A stretch of 57,681 nt of DNA from Bacteroidia bacterium (GCA_019695235.1 JAIBAI010000013.1:1-57681), one strand, 5' to 3'; counted from the first letter of the stretch, positions 18,504 through 28,498 are shown. Made by a program: numbers and translations. The notes: generated from the sequence alone by a model not told the origin.

Positions 18504-18893
18504 CTATACCAGTGGAGTAGCTGAGCTGTTTTGCTGGTAATATTCAATTTTGATTAAGAACATCTCAGCCATCCGGCGGCCTTGCCATTTGGCTCTTTCA
18601 GCTTTTTCTCCTGTAAAGAGTTCATCAACTGTTGCATCAAAAAGTTGCACCCAGTGTTCAAAATGTGGTTTGCCTACCGGAAGTTTGGCGTGAGGTACAA
18701 AAGGTGCCCCAAAATAGGTATGCTCTTCAAGCAGTACAGTTTGCCAGAAGCGCACCATTTTCTCAAGATGTTCAGGCCAGCGGTCCTGAATTATATGGTT
18801 GAATATCGGCCCTAATAACTCATCGGTACGAATTTTACCATAGAACCCATCTACCAGGGCTTTTATATCATCAATGTGTTGAATGTCGTTCAT
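18504..18893 (-). CDS. Group III truncated hemoglobin
   Basis: A 129-residue cytoplasmic heme protein with the 2-over-2 globin fold. Motifs of group III are visible: FYGKIRTDELLGPIFN (B helix), the Trp-rich HLEKMVRFWQTVLL segment, FVPHAKLPV, and GKPHFEHWVQLFDATVDELF containing the proximal histidine of the F helix. Such proteins bind O2 or NO and are linked to nitrosative-stress defence or microaerobic life in other bacteria. Length is typical. It sits alone between two paralogous surface-protein genes and points the opposite way, with its own TAGGTTTG -7 box 31 nt upstream. The stop is followed by an in-frame 30-codon open stretch described separately. Confidence 0.93.
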   Translation of the reverse strand: MNDIQHIDDIKALVDGFYGKIRTDELLGPIFNHIIQDRWPEHLEKMVRFWQTVLLEEHTYFGAPFVPHAKLPVGKPHFEHWVQLFDATVDELFTGEKAERAKWQGRRMAEMFLIKIEYYQQNSSATPLV

Positions 18894-18924
18894 GGCTATA
18901 ATGTGTAGCAGTACTTATTTTGTG

Positions 18925-18932
18925 CAAACCTA
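18925..18932 (-). promoter_or_regulatory. -7 element TAGGTTTG of the truncated hemoglobin gene
   Basis: Exact TAnnTTTG match on the minus strand, 31 nt before the ATG at 18893. No clear -33 TTTG. Confidence 0.4.
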
Positions 18933-19050
18933 CGCATCTAAACCTTGAATGGATAAAAAGGTTTTGAGACGGCATATAATATTCGCCTTAAAATGCGTGA
19001 TTATTTGTACTTTACGTTCAGTTTTCTCTACATTCGTAATAAGGTTTAAT

Positions 19051-22000
19051 ATGAAAAAATTCTTACTGAGTATTCTTTTGATATTCGGCTTTATTGTCTT
19101 GTATGCCAACGAACCGGGTGGTTCTAATGGTTTTATTCCCAATGGAGGGCAATGGCATCCACAAGTTTTATACCGGATGTCAATCCCCAATGGAGCAATG
19201 TTTCTTGAAAACGGAGGCTTTAGTTATACCTTTTACGATGGCAGTTTATTCGCAGAGCACCATTTAAAGGAGATAAAAGACGTTCCGGAAAAAATTAAAA
19301 CACATACTGTAAGGGTGAAGCTCGAAGGTGCTTTGCAACACGGGAGCCTGAATGCAGAGCAAGGCTCTGTTACCAGGTACAACTATTATCTTGGCAATGA
19401 CCAAACAAAATGGGCTTCCGGGCTTCAGGCATTTCAAACCGTTACCTACCCCGAAGTGTATCCGGGTACTGATTTAAAGTTTTATCTGACTAAGAACCGG
19501 GTGAAGTATGATTTTATACTTGAACCGGGCGCGAATCCGGCATCCATCAGAATGAATTATCAGGGTGCTGAGTCGGTGGTAATCCGTGAAGGAAAATTAT
19601 GGGTAAAGACCAGCCTTGGTGATATTACTGAACAGGCACCGGTTGCATGGCAGACCAACGGTGTTGAAAAAATACCGGTCAGGTGCAATTTTGTTCAAAA
19701 TGAAGATGGCACCATTGGCTTTGAAACTGAAACATTGCATCCAGCTTACAACCTAATAATTGACCCCCAGATTGTTTTTGCAACCTATTCAGGCTCTATT
19801 GATGATAACTGGGGCTTTACAGCCACCAACGACAATGAGGGAAACGGATATGCAGCAGGCGTGGTTTTTGGTGCAAATTTTCAGACGACCACCGGAGCCG
19901 CTCAGGAAAACTTTGGCGGTGGCACGGTAGATATCGGAGTGATTAAGTACAACCCTACGGGTACACAGGCACTTTATATCACCTATCTGGGAGGCAATCG
20001 CTCTGAGTTCCCACATAGCTTGATTGTGAATGAATTCAATGAATTACTGATGTTTGGAAGTACCGGTTCGGCAAATTTTCCAACAACCTCCGGCGCTTAT
20101 TCAAGTACTTTCATGGGAGGCACTTCTACCGGCTTCTCCATCATGACCATGCCCAACGGCTCGGATATTTTCATCAGCCGCTTTGCGGTTAATGGCGATA
20201 TTCTGCTGGCTTCATCGCTTGTTGGAGGAACTAAGAATGACGGGCTGAACGTTGGGAACAACAACGACCTTGTGCGCAATTATGCCGACCAGACACGCGG
20301 GGCACTTTGGGTTGATGCCGACAATAACGTGTACGTGGGTACCAGCACCCTGAGCGACGATTTCCCCGGAACCACCGGGCGCTTCCAGGCAACTTATGGT
20401 GGGGGCGGGCAGGATGGGATTGTACTGAAAATGAACGGTAATCTGAGCAAGTTGCTTTGGGCAAGCTATCTGGGAGGTGAGGCAAGCGATGGTATCTTTT
20501 ACCTGACGGTTGACAATGACATGTCTGTGGTGGTTACCGGAGGTACCCGCTCAAACAATTTCCCGGTAAGTACCAATGCATGGAAGAAGACCTTTGGAGG
20601 TGGAGTTGAACCTGATGGCTTTGTGACAAAACTCGATTCATCCGGTACTCAAATGATTGCCAGCACATACGTTGGCACGGCACAGTATGACCAGTCGTAC
20701 ATTGCCGGGACAGACCATACCGATAATATATACTTGTTCGGACAAACAAGCTCAACAGGTACTGATTTTGTTGTTAATTCACCCATTGCAGTGGCGGGAG
20801 GCAACCAGTTTATCATCAAGTTTAGTCCGATGCTCGACCAGGTGGTATGGAGTACTACCTTCGGGAAAGCCACAGGCAGGCCGGATATTTCACCTACCGC
20901 CCTTTTAGTGGATGTTTGTGATAAAATTTACGTTTGTGGCTGGGGGGGCTATCTCAATGGTCCGTTCGGGGCTTCAATCAGCGGTCTGGTAACCACACCG
21001 GGAGCAATAAAAAACGTTACAGATGGGAATGATTTCTATTTGTATGTTATTAATAGTCAGGCAAGTACGCTTGAGTATGCTTCGTTTTTCGGAGGCAACC
21101 TGAGCCGTGATCACGTAGATGGCGGTACATCGAGGTTTGATAAGAAAGGTATCATTTACCAGGCTATTTGCGCCAGTTGTGGTGGTTACGATGACCTGCC
21201 TGTAACGCCGGGGGCCTACTCACCTACCAATAATTCTTCCAATTGTAATAACGCACTAATCAAGATTGACCTTGAATCACCCATTGTTATTTCTTCGTTT
21301 GTATTATCAAACCCTGATGGGGTGAATCTTTCGGCACCGGTTGGATGTGCGCCTTTCAATGTTAAATTCAAGAACACAAGTATCAATGCTACTTTATTTA
21401 CCTGGAAGATAAATGGAGAGGTTGTTTCAAGTGACAAAGACCTGATACACCTGTTTAACAACAGCGGCACTTATGAGATTACGCTCATTGTTAATTCATC
21501 TGCATCTTGTAATGTGTTTGATACCAGCGCCATGACCCTTACCGTGTTTGCAGCAATTGAAAGTTCGCTGTCTGACCTGAAGGCATGCAAGGGCACACAG
21601 GTTCGTTTAGGCCCGGAAGGTCTCGATGACCCCTATTACACTTTTAACTGGACGCCCACCATAGGCCTTGATAACCCCAAAGGTCGGAGGCCAAAGCTGA
21701 ATGCTTCTGTTGATACCACCTATCGTTTGGTAGTGAGTATGGGTGCCTGTACGGATACTTTATTTCAGAAGATTCATATTGAGGGCAGCCGGATTGATTT
21801 GGCTGCATTGGGTCTATGCCAGGGTGATACCACCAGCATCGGCATTACGGAGCCGGCGCCTGATTCAACCATATTTTCTTGGTCGCCTACCGGAAGTTTG
21901 AGCAATCCGGCAGTATTTAATCCAAAGGCTTTTCCCGGTGTTACAACTACTTACCGGATGTTGATGCAGAAAGAAGGACAAGTTTGTCCGGATACTGTTG

Positions 22001-23292
22001 TTCAACGTATTGACGTAGGTCAGGGGAGTCGTTCAACACTTCCTGTTGCAAAAGCCTGTTTGGGCGACAGTATTCAGATGGGTCCCAATCCGGCGCTTCC
22101 CAATGCGGTTTCAGCTACATGGTCTCCTGCAAGTGGCTTAAGCAATCCGGCAGTTCAAAATCCCAAAGCCATAGCTACTGTAAGCAAGGATTATGTTTTG
22201 GTGCTTGCGAAAACCGGATGCAATGATACCCTTGAGCAGCGGCTGGAAGTAAGCGGTCAGGTGTTGCCTGATTTCACTCTTGTGGAGGCCTGTATGGGTG
22301 ACTCGGCCCAGATTGGTTTTGTGAACCCTCTTGCTGGAACCGGGATAAGCTATACCTGGTTGCCTGCCAGCCAGTACAGCAACAACGCTGCATACAATCC
22401 CATGGTACTTATTGATGGTGATCATACCTACACTTTAGTAGTTGGCTGGCCTTTGCCCGGATGTGAAGACACGCTGGAAGCGCCTGTGAAAGCATTGCTC
22501 GACCCCTTTAATGCGGGTGCTGATGTTACAGCATGCCCCGGACTCCCGGCAAGTATTGGCATACCTGATCAAAGCGGGCAGTACACCTATGCATGGTCGC
22601 CGGCATCATTGGCTGTTACGCCACAGAGTGCTGCCACAATGGTTCAGGTAACTGAAGCCACATGGTTTTACCTGTTAAGAACTCCGGCAGGTACTACCCC
22701 TGGTTGCAAAGGAGTAGACTCTTTGCTGGTGAGTCTTGAAGAGCAGCCAATTGCCGGCTTTGGAATGGCAATTATCCCTGCATGCAATGAGTTGGGAGTG
22801 CAATTGATTGATTCAAGCCAATCGGCAAGTGACATTAGCTGGATGTTAGGAGAGGTGGTGCTGAATGGACAGGATGCACCATTTTTACACGTGCCTTACG
22901 GTGACTCACTGCAAATTACACAAATTGCCATCAATGGGGTTTGTCGCGATAGTTTACTGAAAGCAGAGAAGCTTAAAAACATTGAAGATTATTACAAGCT
23001 ACAGGATGTCAATGCTTTTTCTCCGAATGGTGATGGGAAAAACGATTGTTTTAGTCCGGCCTTGCAACCGCTCTCAAATGGAACAGCCGATACTACTTTT
23101 GTTGAATGTTCTACACTGCTTATCTTCAATCGTTGGGGCGACAAGCTTTTCGACAGTGAACAGGAGCAGGCAGCAGCATGTTGGGACGGGCGCAGCAGTG
23201 GTGGCAATGAAGTACCTGAAGGGGTTTACTATTTCAGTTATTCGTTTAAGGGAGTTGTGCAGACAGGCTACGTACACCTGCGGCGTAACTAA
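19051..23292 (+). CDS. T9SS cargo: large SBBP propeller protein with five Ig-like repeats and type B sorting signal
   Basis: A 1413-residue paralogue of the gene at 15183. The ATG at 19051 starts a clear signal peptide (MKKFLLSILLIFGFIVLYAN); the frame is open 34 codons upstream but those residues are not signal-like. Residues 25-245 are the GFIPNGGQW/LGNDQTKWASGL domain, about 245-745 the propeller, about 755-835 a PKD domain. Then come five repeats of about 70-80 residues (840-1235) with C.G....IG and SWSPTGSLSNPAVFNPKA-like motifs, absent from the shorter paralogue. The end (from about 1320) is the type B sorting domain with VNAFSPNGDGKND, FNRWGDKLFDS, WDGR and VPEGVYYFSYSFK. Likely displayed or released through the T9SS. 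Confidence 0.9.
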   Translation: MKKFLLSILLIFGFIVLYANEPGGSNGFIPNGGQWHPQVLYRMSIPNGAMFLENGGFSYTFYDGSLFAEHHLKEIKDVPEKIKTHTVRVKLEGALQHGSLNAEQGSVTRYNYYLGNDQTKWASGLQAFQTVTYPEVYPGTDLKFYLTKNRVKYDFILEPGANPASIRMNYQGAESVVIREGKLWVKTSLGDITEQAPVAWQTNGVEKIPVRCNFVQNEDGTIGFETETLHPAYNLIIDPQIVFATYSGSIDDNWGFTATNDNEGNGYAAGVVFGANFQTTTGAAQENFGGGTVDIGVIKYNPTGTQALYITYLGGNRSEFPHSLIVNEFNELLMFGSTGSANFPTTSGAYSSTFMGGTSTGFSIMTMPNGSDIFISRFAVNGDILLASSLVGGTKNDGLNVGNNNDLVRNYADQTRGALWVDADNNVYVGTSTLSDDFPGTTGRFQATYGGGGQDGIVLKMNGNLSKLLWASYLGGEASDGIFYLTVDNDMSVVVTGGTRSNNFPVSTNAWKKTFGGGVEPDGFVTKLDSSGTQMIASTYVGTAQYDQSYIAGTDHTDNIYLFGQTSSTGTDFVVNSPIAVAGGNQFIIKFSPMLDQVVWSTTFGKATGRPDISPTALLVDVCDKIYVCGWGGYLNGPFGASISGLVTTPGAIKNVTDGNDFYLYVINSQASTLEYASFFGGNLSRDHVDGGTSRFDKKGIIYQAICASCGGYDDLPVTPGAYSPTNNSSNCNNALIKIDLESPIVISSFVLSNPDGVNLSAPVGCAPFNVKFKNTSINATLFTWKINGEVVSSDKDLIHLFNNSGTYEITLIVNSSASCNVFDTSAMTLTVFAAIESSLSDLKACKGTQVRLGPEGLDDPYYTFNWTPTIGLDNPKGRRPKLNASVDTTYRLVVSMGACTDTLFQKIHIEGSRIDLAALGLCQGDTTSIGITEPAPDSTIFSWSPTGSLSNPAVFNPKAFPGVTTTYRMLMQKEGQVCPDTVVQRIDVGQGSRSTLPVAKACLGDSIQMGPNPALPNAVSATWSPASGLSNPAVQNPKAIATVSKDYVLVLAKTGCNDTLEQRLEVSGQVLPDFTLVEACMGDSAQIGFVNPLAGTGISYTWLPASQYSNNAAYNPMVLIDGDHTYTLVVGWPLPGCEDTLEAPVKALLDPFNAGADVTACPGLPASIGIPDQSGQYTYAWSPASLAVTPQSAATMVQVTEATWFYLLRTPAGTTPGCKGVDSLLVSLEEQPIAGFGMAIIPACNELGVQLIDSSQSASDISWMLGEVVLNGQDAPFLHVPYGDSLQITQIAINGVCRDSLLKAEKLKNIEDYYKLQDVNAFSPNGDGKNDCFSPALQPLSNGTADTTFVECSTLLIFNRWGDKLFDSEQEQAAACWDGRSSGGNEVPEGVYYFSYSFKGVVQTGYVHLRRN

Positions 23293-23301
23293 CATACGTG
23301 C

Positions 23302-26181
23302 TTAGGGATGCCCATGTGGCGGAGGGCCGTGGGGTGGGCCGAATTGTGAATTTCCGCTTTGCAACTTTTTCTTCTCTCCTTCCATTGCCAGGTTCCGAAG
23401 GTTCCAGGTGAAGGTAAGCATGAAATACCGTGTTAACACGGTGGTACGGCTGTCGTCAATGTAGTTTTCATTGACAATACGTGCAATGCTTGTATTTTGC
23501 CCGAGAATATCAAATGCGCTCAGGCGAATTTCAGCAGCCTGATTTTTCATGAACTTATAGCCAACTCCGGCATTCCAAAGGAGGAACTCCTGGTTGAAAT
23601 TATTGAGTCCGTCGAAGCGTGAGTAGGTTAGTTCAGTATTGATTACAAGCCATTTCCAGGGCAGCCAGTTACCTTTAGCTGCGGCGCTTTGAATGAAATA
23701 TTTATTGTTGAGTTGTGGTTGCAGTGAATTTTCAACCTGATTCAGTCCGCCGTTATAACTCAGGGTAAAGTCAATTTTCTCGTTGATATTACTGGCAAGC
23801 ACAAGCCCGCCTGTATAACCGTAATTATTGGTTTCGTTCACAAGGCCATTGCGCATCCCCGGTGTTTTTGCATAATTCATACCTGCCTGCAGGTTGAAGT
23901 TGCTGCGCAGAGGTTTAATGGGCATGCTGTAGGTAAGCATTGAACGGAGGTTAATGTACCCATCGAGATTTACCGGCCTTGAAAGCTGTGCCCCATTGAG
24001 CAGGCGGATGCCATCAGGCAGTGTGGTGTCGGAAGTAGCTATAAAAATTGAATTGGCGATATACCTTTTGGTAAATGTACCACCCACATTCAGGAAGAGC
24101 GAGCGAGCGCTTTCGAGTTTTGCGGTACCAAAGCGCATATTAAAGTGATGTGAGTAGTCTTGCCGGAGGTTGGGGTTTCCGGTGCTTAGTTGCAAAGGGT
24201 TGCTGTTGTCAACCACATTTTGCAATTGATTGATATAAGGGGTGTAATTGCTGGTACGGTAGAAAATGCGCAGATTGGTGCTTTTGCTAAACTTGTAATT
24301 AAACATACCCATTGGCAGGAAGTTGCGAAATGTTACCTGTATGTCCTGATTAAAAGGGTACGACTGAAACCCACCCAACACAAGGTGTTCATAGCGGAGG
24401 TTTCCCATCATAGTGATTTTCTTGGTGTTTAAGCGCAAACCTGCTCCACCTTGTTGGGTGTTCATTACCTTCACAAAGCGGTTAGAAAGAAGTGTGTCGA
24501 GCCTTGTAAAAAGGCCGCTGGCAGGGTCGTAGTCGCGTGTATTTTTTTCAGAAATACCGATGGTGCGTGAAGGGCTGTAAGAAACAAATAGCTGTATTGC
24601 CTTCGCCAAAGGCTCAGTGTAGCTCAGATTACCTGAGTAGGTTCGGCTGCTGTAATAGGTTTCAGCATCTTGCCGTAGTGCCAGCGTATCTGTAAGTCCG
24701 TTGTTTATCAGTGAGGTATTGAATGAGTTCAATCCGTTTTCTCCATTTTTTTCCTGCGTATCTGTATTCAAAACCAGTGATAATGTTCGGCCTTGCTTTT
24801 TAAATTTATGGCGGAGCAGCAGGTTATGCCCCATGCTGTAACCCGAATTGTTCGCATGATTTGCTGTGGCAGAACGGCTTTGTTCAAGCAATGCCTCAAG
24901 GGTGGTACCATTCAGTGAACTGCCTTTTTGGTTGCCTTGCCAGCTCAGGCGGGGGGTGTAGATCAATGAGTTTAAGCTGTCGAAACTCACTTCCAGTCGC
25001 AGATTCAGGCGGTGATTCAGGTTATTGCTCCAGTCATCGGAAGTTTCGTTATAGTTGCGGCTGAGGGTGTCTTTAGAGAAGAATGTTCGGTCAAGGTCTT
25101 TGAGAGTATTATTTGCACTGTTGTTAAAGAAATAGCTTCCGGTGAGCAGTGCTTTTTTACCTAATGAATCAGAATAGTTGATACCCAGTGCGTTTGTCAG
25201 GTTGATACCACTTTGTTGCCCCACCATAAAGTTCGAAGGGTCGTTGGCTCCTGGCGCAACGCCCATCATGCGGTTCATGCGGTTGCCCATTCCACCACTG
25301 GTACCGGCAGTAAGCCCTAACAGGTCTTCCCCTGAGAAGTTTTGCTGGTTGATATTGTTAGTTTGGCTTAAGAATGTAAGCCGGCGTGTGCCCGAAAATC
25401 GGTTATAGATAGCGCCAGCCTGATAACGTTCGTTGCTTCCTCCTCCGGCATAAAATTTACCAAAAGTTGCATTTTTCAAGCCCCCACCCTTGGTGACGAT
25501 GTTCATTGTTTTACGCGAGTTGCCATCGTCAAAACCGGTAAACTGTGCCTGGTCGCTGAGTTTGTCGAACAGTTGAATTTTATCAACCACTTCAGCCGGA
25601 AGGTTTTTCACAGCTGATGAAACATCGTCGCCGAAAAACTCTTTACCATCAATTAAAACCTTTTTCACCTCCTCGCCCTGGGCTTTCACCTTTCCGTCTT
25701 CGATAGTGATACCGGGCATTTTCTTTATCAGGTCTTCGGTGGTGGCATCCTGATTTACCTTAAAAGCTCCGGCATTGAGTTCGGTGGTGTCACCTTTCTG
25801 AACGGCACGTATTTGCTGGGCTTCAATAGTTACGCCTTGCAGGTTGGTGGCATTGCTTTGCAGTATTACTGCAAATTCATTCTTTCCGGCAGTTAATGTA
25901 ATTTCTTTATAGAAGGTTTTATAGCCTAAAAAGGAGGCTTTTAGAATGATTCTACCCGGATTGAGTGGGCTGAGCAGGAAATGGCCATCAGCATCGCTTG
26001 CAACTCCTGAAATAATGGTTGAATCATTTGGATTTAAAGCAACAACAGCCGAACCGGGCAAGACTTTCGTCTTATCAGTTTCAGAAACGGTGCCACTCAG
26101 GGTGGTTTGAGCGAAAAGCCCTTGTGATATGCCAGTGAAAAGAAAAAGACAAAGCGAAAAGCGACAGAAAAGGTTCAACAT
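23302..26181 (-). CDS. TonB-dependent-receptor-like outer-membrane beta-barrel protein
   Basis: 959 residues with a signal peptide (1-25, GLFAQ), a carboxypeptidase-regulatory-like Ig domain (about 26-115, TLSGTVSETD, SDADGHFLLSPLNPGRIILK), a plug-like domain (about 120-225, DLIKKMPGITIEDGKVKAQG, KVLIDGKEFFGDDVSSAVKN) and a long beta-barrel domain of the OMP_b-brl_3 type. This group shares the receptor fold, but substrates are mostly unknown. The tail is a GPPHGPPPHGHP low-complexity end rather than the usual aromatic barrel end. No SusD-like partner is next to it. The gene ends 9 nt from the end of the convergent propeller gene. Confidence 0.88.
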   Translation of the reverse strand: MLNLFCRFSLCLFLFTGISQGLFAQTTLSGTVSETDKTKVLPGSAVVALNPNDSTIISGVASDADGHFLLSPLNPGRIILKASFLGYKTFYKEITLTAGKNEFAVILQSNATNLQGVTIEAQQIRAVQKGDTTELNAGAFKVNQDATTEDLIKKMPGITIEDGKVKAQGEEVKKVLIDGKEFFGDDVSSAVKNLPAEVVDKIQLFDKLSDQAQFTGFDDGNSRKTMNIVTKGGGLKNATFGKFYAGGGSNERYQAGAIYNRFSGTRRLTFLSQTNNINQQNFSGEDLLGLTAGTSGGMGNRMNRMMGVAPGANDPSNFMVGQQSGINLTNALGINYSDSLGKKALLTGSYFFNNSANNTLKDLDRTFFSKDTLSRNYNETSDDWSNNLNHRLNLRLEVSFDSLNSLIYTPRLSWQGNQKGSSLNGTTLEALLEQSRSATANHANNSGYSMGHNLLLRHKFKKQGRTLSLVLNTDTQEKNGENGLNSFNTSLINNGLTDTLALRQDAETYYSSRTYSGNLSYTEPLAKAIQLFVSYSPSRTIGISEKNTRDYDPASGLFTRLDTLLSNRFVKVMNTQQGGAGLRLNTKKITMMGNLRYEHLVLGGFQSYPFNQDIQVTFRNFLPMGMFNYKFSKSTNLRIFYRTSNYTPYINQLQNVVDNSNPLQLSTGNPNLRQDYSHHFNMRFGTAKLESARSLFLNVGGTFTKRYIANSIFIATSDTTLPDGIRLLNGAQLSRPVNLDGYINLRSMLTYSMPIKPLRSNFNLQAGMNYAKTPGMRNGLVNETNNYGYTGGLVLASNINEKIDFTLSYNGGLNQVENSLQPQLNNKYFIQSAAAKGNWLPWKWLVINTELTYSRFDGLNNFNQEFLLWNAGVGYKFMKNQAAEIRLSAFDILGQNTSIARIVNENYIDDSRTTVLTRYFMLTFTWNLRNLAMEGEKKKLQSGNSQFGPPHGPPPHGHP

Positions 26182-26267
26182 AATGGCAACAGCCCGCAGA
26201 TAAAAATTGAATAAACGAGTGAATAAACCAAATAGTGTGCCGTTTTGTTTAAGGCTAGCCCAAAACC

Positions 26268-27035
26268 TTATTCATCGTATTCATCGCGTCCGCTGCCATA
26301 GCCTGAATTGTATTCATCATCATCACCGCCAAATTCATCGTCGTCATTTCCATATTCGTCATCGTCATGCGATTCATCCTCGCCTACTTCGGTGGTATTG
26401 TTGAACTCCTCAGCAAGTTTTGCAATTTCATTGTCGGTTTCAAGGTCAAGATCCGCTGGCAGGTCGAGTGATATCTCTTCAGGTGCTGAATCTGATATCT
26501 CACCCCCTTCGCTCAGCGCATCTTCATCATCATCCATGGCCGCAATTGCCATAAGGGCATCATCATCTGTATCTGACTTTCTTCTGCGGCTCCTGCTTTC
26601 GGTTTGTTCACGTACCGGAATGATGAGATTTTCTTTGTACTGTACCGGGGCTGTACCGGCTGATACAACGAGACGCGGGTAATTTACATGACCATCAGGA
26701 CTGCTAATCAGACGAATCAATTCGATGGTAAAATTCCATCTTGCTTCAAGGTCGTACGTAAAAAGAAAGCGTTGGTGAGGGTCGTCAATAAAGTTTATAA
26801 GTGCTGTTTCGGCTAACTTGCCTTTGCTGTCGCCGGCATTTACTTCACCAATCCTGTCGCCTTTTCTCCAATTATGGTCGGCAAGGAAAAATTCACTGTT
26901 GTGCTTGTTGTCAAATTGAATTGATTGCAAAATAATTGCGAGCAAATCGGCAAATGTATGATCATCCTTAAGGTCAATATCTCTATGGATATCATCGTAA
27001 TCTTCAAAAGACACCCTGAAACGTAAAATACTCAT
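26268..27035 (-). CDS. pRiA4b ORF-3-like (IS1096 passenger TnpR-type) protein with acidic tail
   Basis: 255 residues. The first about 145 resemble the PRiA4_ORF3 domain: MSILRFRVSFEDYDD, then DHTFADLLAIILQSIQFDN, EFFLADHNWRKG and FLFTYDLEARWNFTIELI. The domain is often annotated as an IS1096 passenger protein, yet here no transposase is nearby. The remaining about 110 residues are a low-complexity acidic tail (DDDEYGNDDDEFGGDDDEYN) with a short basic SRSRRRK patch before it, coded by GAT/GAA-rich repeats. Its ATG overlaps the stop of the CCA-adding enzyme by 4 nt (ATGA), so it is translated from the same mRNA. Function unknown; an RNA-related partner role is only a guess from context. Confidence 0.75.
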   Translation of the reverse strand: MSILRFRVSFEDYDDIHRDIDLKDDHTFADLLAIILQSIQFDNKHNSEFFLADHNWRKGDRIGEVNAGDSKGKLAETALINFIDDPHQRFLFTYDLEARWNFTIELIRLISSPDGHVNYPRLVVSAGTAPVQYKENLIIPVREQTESRSRRRKSDTDDDALMAIAAMDDDEDALSEGGEISDSAPEEISLDLPADLDLETDNEIAKLAEEFNNTTEVGEDESHDDDEYGNDDDEFGGDDDEYNSGYGSGRDEYDE

Positions 27036-28483
27036 GGCTTGTTTTCGTGAGGTTGAGGAGTTGAATGTGTTATATTTTTTACCGGATGAAGGCCGAGTTT
27101 TCTCCCTTCATCAAGCATAAGTTGGTAAGCTGATTCAAATTCATTGTTGATTTGTCCATCGAGGATGGCTTCGCGAATCACGGTTTTAATAATACCAATT
27201 TCGCGTCCGGGGCCTATACCGAAGGTTTCCATGATATCACTGCCGCTAACCGGTGGTTGCCAGTTGCGAATCCGGTCTTTTTCTTCTATTTCGATGAGTT
27301 TTTGTTCCACCAGTTCGAAGTTAGCAATATATCGTTTGACTTTCTCCGGATTTTTTGAAGTGATGTCGGCCCGACAAAGTGCCATCAGGTGGTCAATATC
27401 TTCTCCGGCTTCAAATAAAAGCCTTCTGACGGCAGAATCGGTAACGGTGTCTTTGCTGAGCACGATAGGCCGCAAGTGAAGCTGCACTAATTTCTGAACG
27501 AATTTCATTTTTTCATTCAGGGGCAATTTGAGCCGTCGGAAAATACCTGCAACCATTCGAGCCCCTTTGTCTTCATGTCCGTGGAAAGTCCATCCATGGC
27601 CAGGTTCAAATTTCTTGGTAAGGGGCTTTGCAATATCATGAAGTATGGCAGCCCAACGTAACCAAAGGTCATTTGAATGGCGGCTAACATTGTCGAGCAC
27701 CTCCAGGGTATGGTAGAAATTGTCTTTATGCCCTTTGCCTTGTACGACCTCTACGCCATGTAAAGCCATCATTTCAGGGAAAATAAGTGCTAAGATGCCT
27801 GAATCTGAGAGCAGTTTGAAGCCTTTTGAAGGTTTGGGTGAAAGGATAATTTTGTTCAGTTCATCGGTTATCCGTTCGGCTGAAACGATGCTGATGCGGT
27901 CTTTGCAAGTTTGGATGGCATTGAGTGAGCTTTCTTCAATGCTAAACCCAAGCTGACAGGCGAACCGAATGGCACGCATCATGCGCAGGGGGTCATCGCT
28001 GTATGTTGTTTCCGGATTGCCGGGCGTGCGGAGTATCTTTTGCTGGAGATCGTCAATGCCGTTAAAAGGGTCGGTAACTTTATCAGACCAGGGGTTTAGT
28101 GGAATCGCCAGCGCATTAATTGTAAAATCGCGCCTTGCCTGGTCTTCTGCGATGGTTCCGTTTTCAACAGCTGGTTTTCTTGAGTTCCTGTTGTAAGATT
28201 CTTTTCTTGCCCCAACAAACTCAAGGTCCCAGCCTTCGAAATGAATCATGGCGGTGCCGAAATTACGGAACACATGTACATGGATACCTTCACCAAGTTC
28301 GGCGGCCAGATGCTCTGCCAATTGTATGCCGCTTCCTTCCACAACAACGTCAACGTCTTTGCAGGGTCTTTCAAGCAACATGTCGCGCACATAACCTCCC
28401 ACAACAAATGCGGGCATATTTAATCGCCGGGCTGCATCAGCGATTTTTTTGAAAATTGGGTCTTTTAATGCAATATTGGCCAA
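27032..28483 (-). CDS. CCA-adding tRNA nucleotidyltransferase with HD domain
   Basis: A 483-residue class II nucleotidyltransferase that builds or repairs the 3' CCA end of tRNA. The head has AFVVGGYVRDMLLERPCKDVD with the two metal-binding Asp, then RRDFTINALAIPL and the DPFNGIDDL and DDPLRMMRAIRFACQLGF motifs. The C-terminal HD domain shows FYHTLEVLDNVSRH and WAAILHDIAKP, then GHEDKGARM. Length is normal for HD-bearing Bacteroidota enzymes. The start is TTG (28483-28481): it gives the expected N-terminus and lies 7 nt after a TAATTTTG -7 box, so the mRNA would be nearly leaderless. A poly(A) polymerase is the less likely alternative. Confidence 0.92.
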   Translation of the reverse strand: MANIALKDPIFKKIADAARRLNMPAFVVGGYVRDMLLERPCKDVDVVVEGSGIQLAEHLAAELGEGIHVHVFRNFGTAMIHFEGWDLEFVGARKESYNRNSRKPAVENGTIAEDQARRDFTINALAIPLNPWSDKVTDPFNGIDDLQQKILRTPGNPETTYSDDPLRMMRAIRFACQLGFSIEESSLNAIQTCKDRISIVSAERITDELNKIILSPKPSKGFKLLSDSGILALIFPEMMALHGVEVVQGKGHKDNFYHTLEVLDNVSRHSNDLWLRWAAILHDIAKPLTKKFEPGHGWTFHGHEDKGARMVAGIFRRLKLPLNEKMKFVQKLVQLHLRPIVLSKDTVTDSAVRRLLFEAGEDIDHLMALCRADITSKNPEKVKRYIANFELVEQKLIEIEEKDRIRNWQPPVSGSDIMETFGIGPGREIGIIKTVIREAILDGQINNEFESAYQLMLDEGRKLGLHPVKNITHSTPQPHENKP

Positions 28484-28490
28484 AACGGGG

Positions 28491-28498
28491 CAAAATTA
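28491..28498 (-). promoter_or_regulatory. -7 element TAATTTTG of the CCA enzyme gene
   Basis: Exact TAnnTTTG match on the minus strand, only 7 nt before the TTG start codon. A TTTTTG lies 13 nt upstream, closer than normal for a -33 element. Confidence 0.5.

Noticed and set aside
26308-26682. Plus-strand open frame of poly-serine composition
   Set aside because: It is the antisense of the GAT/GAA-rich acidic tail of the pRiA4b-like gene; low complexity, no family and no start context.
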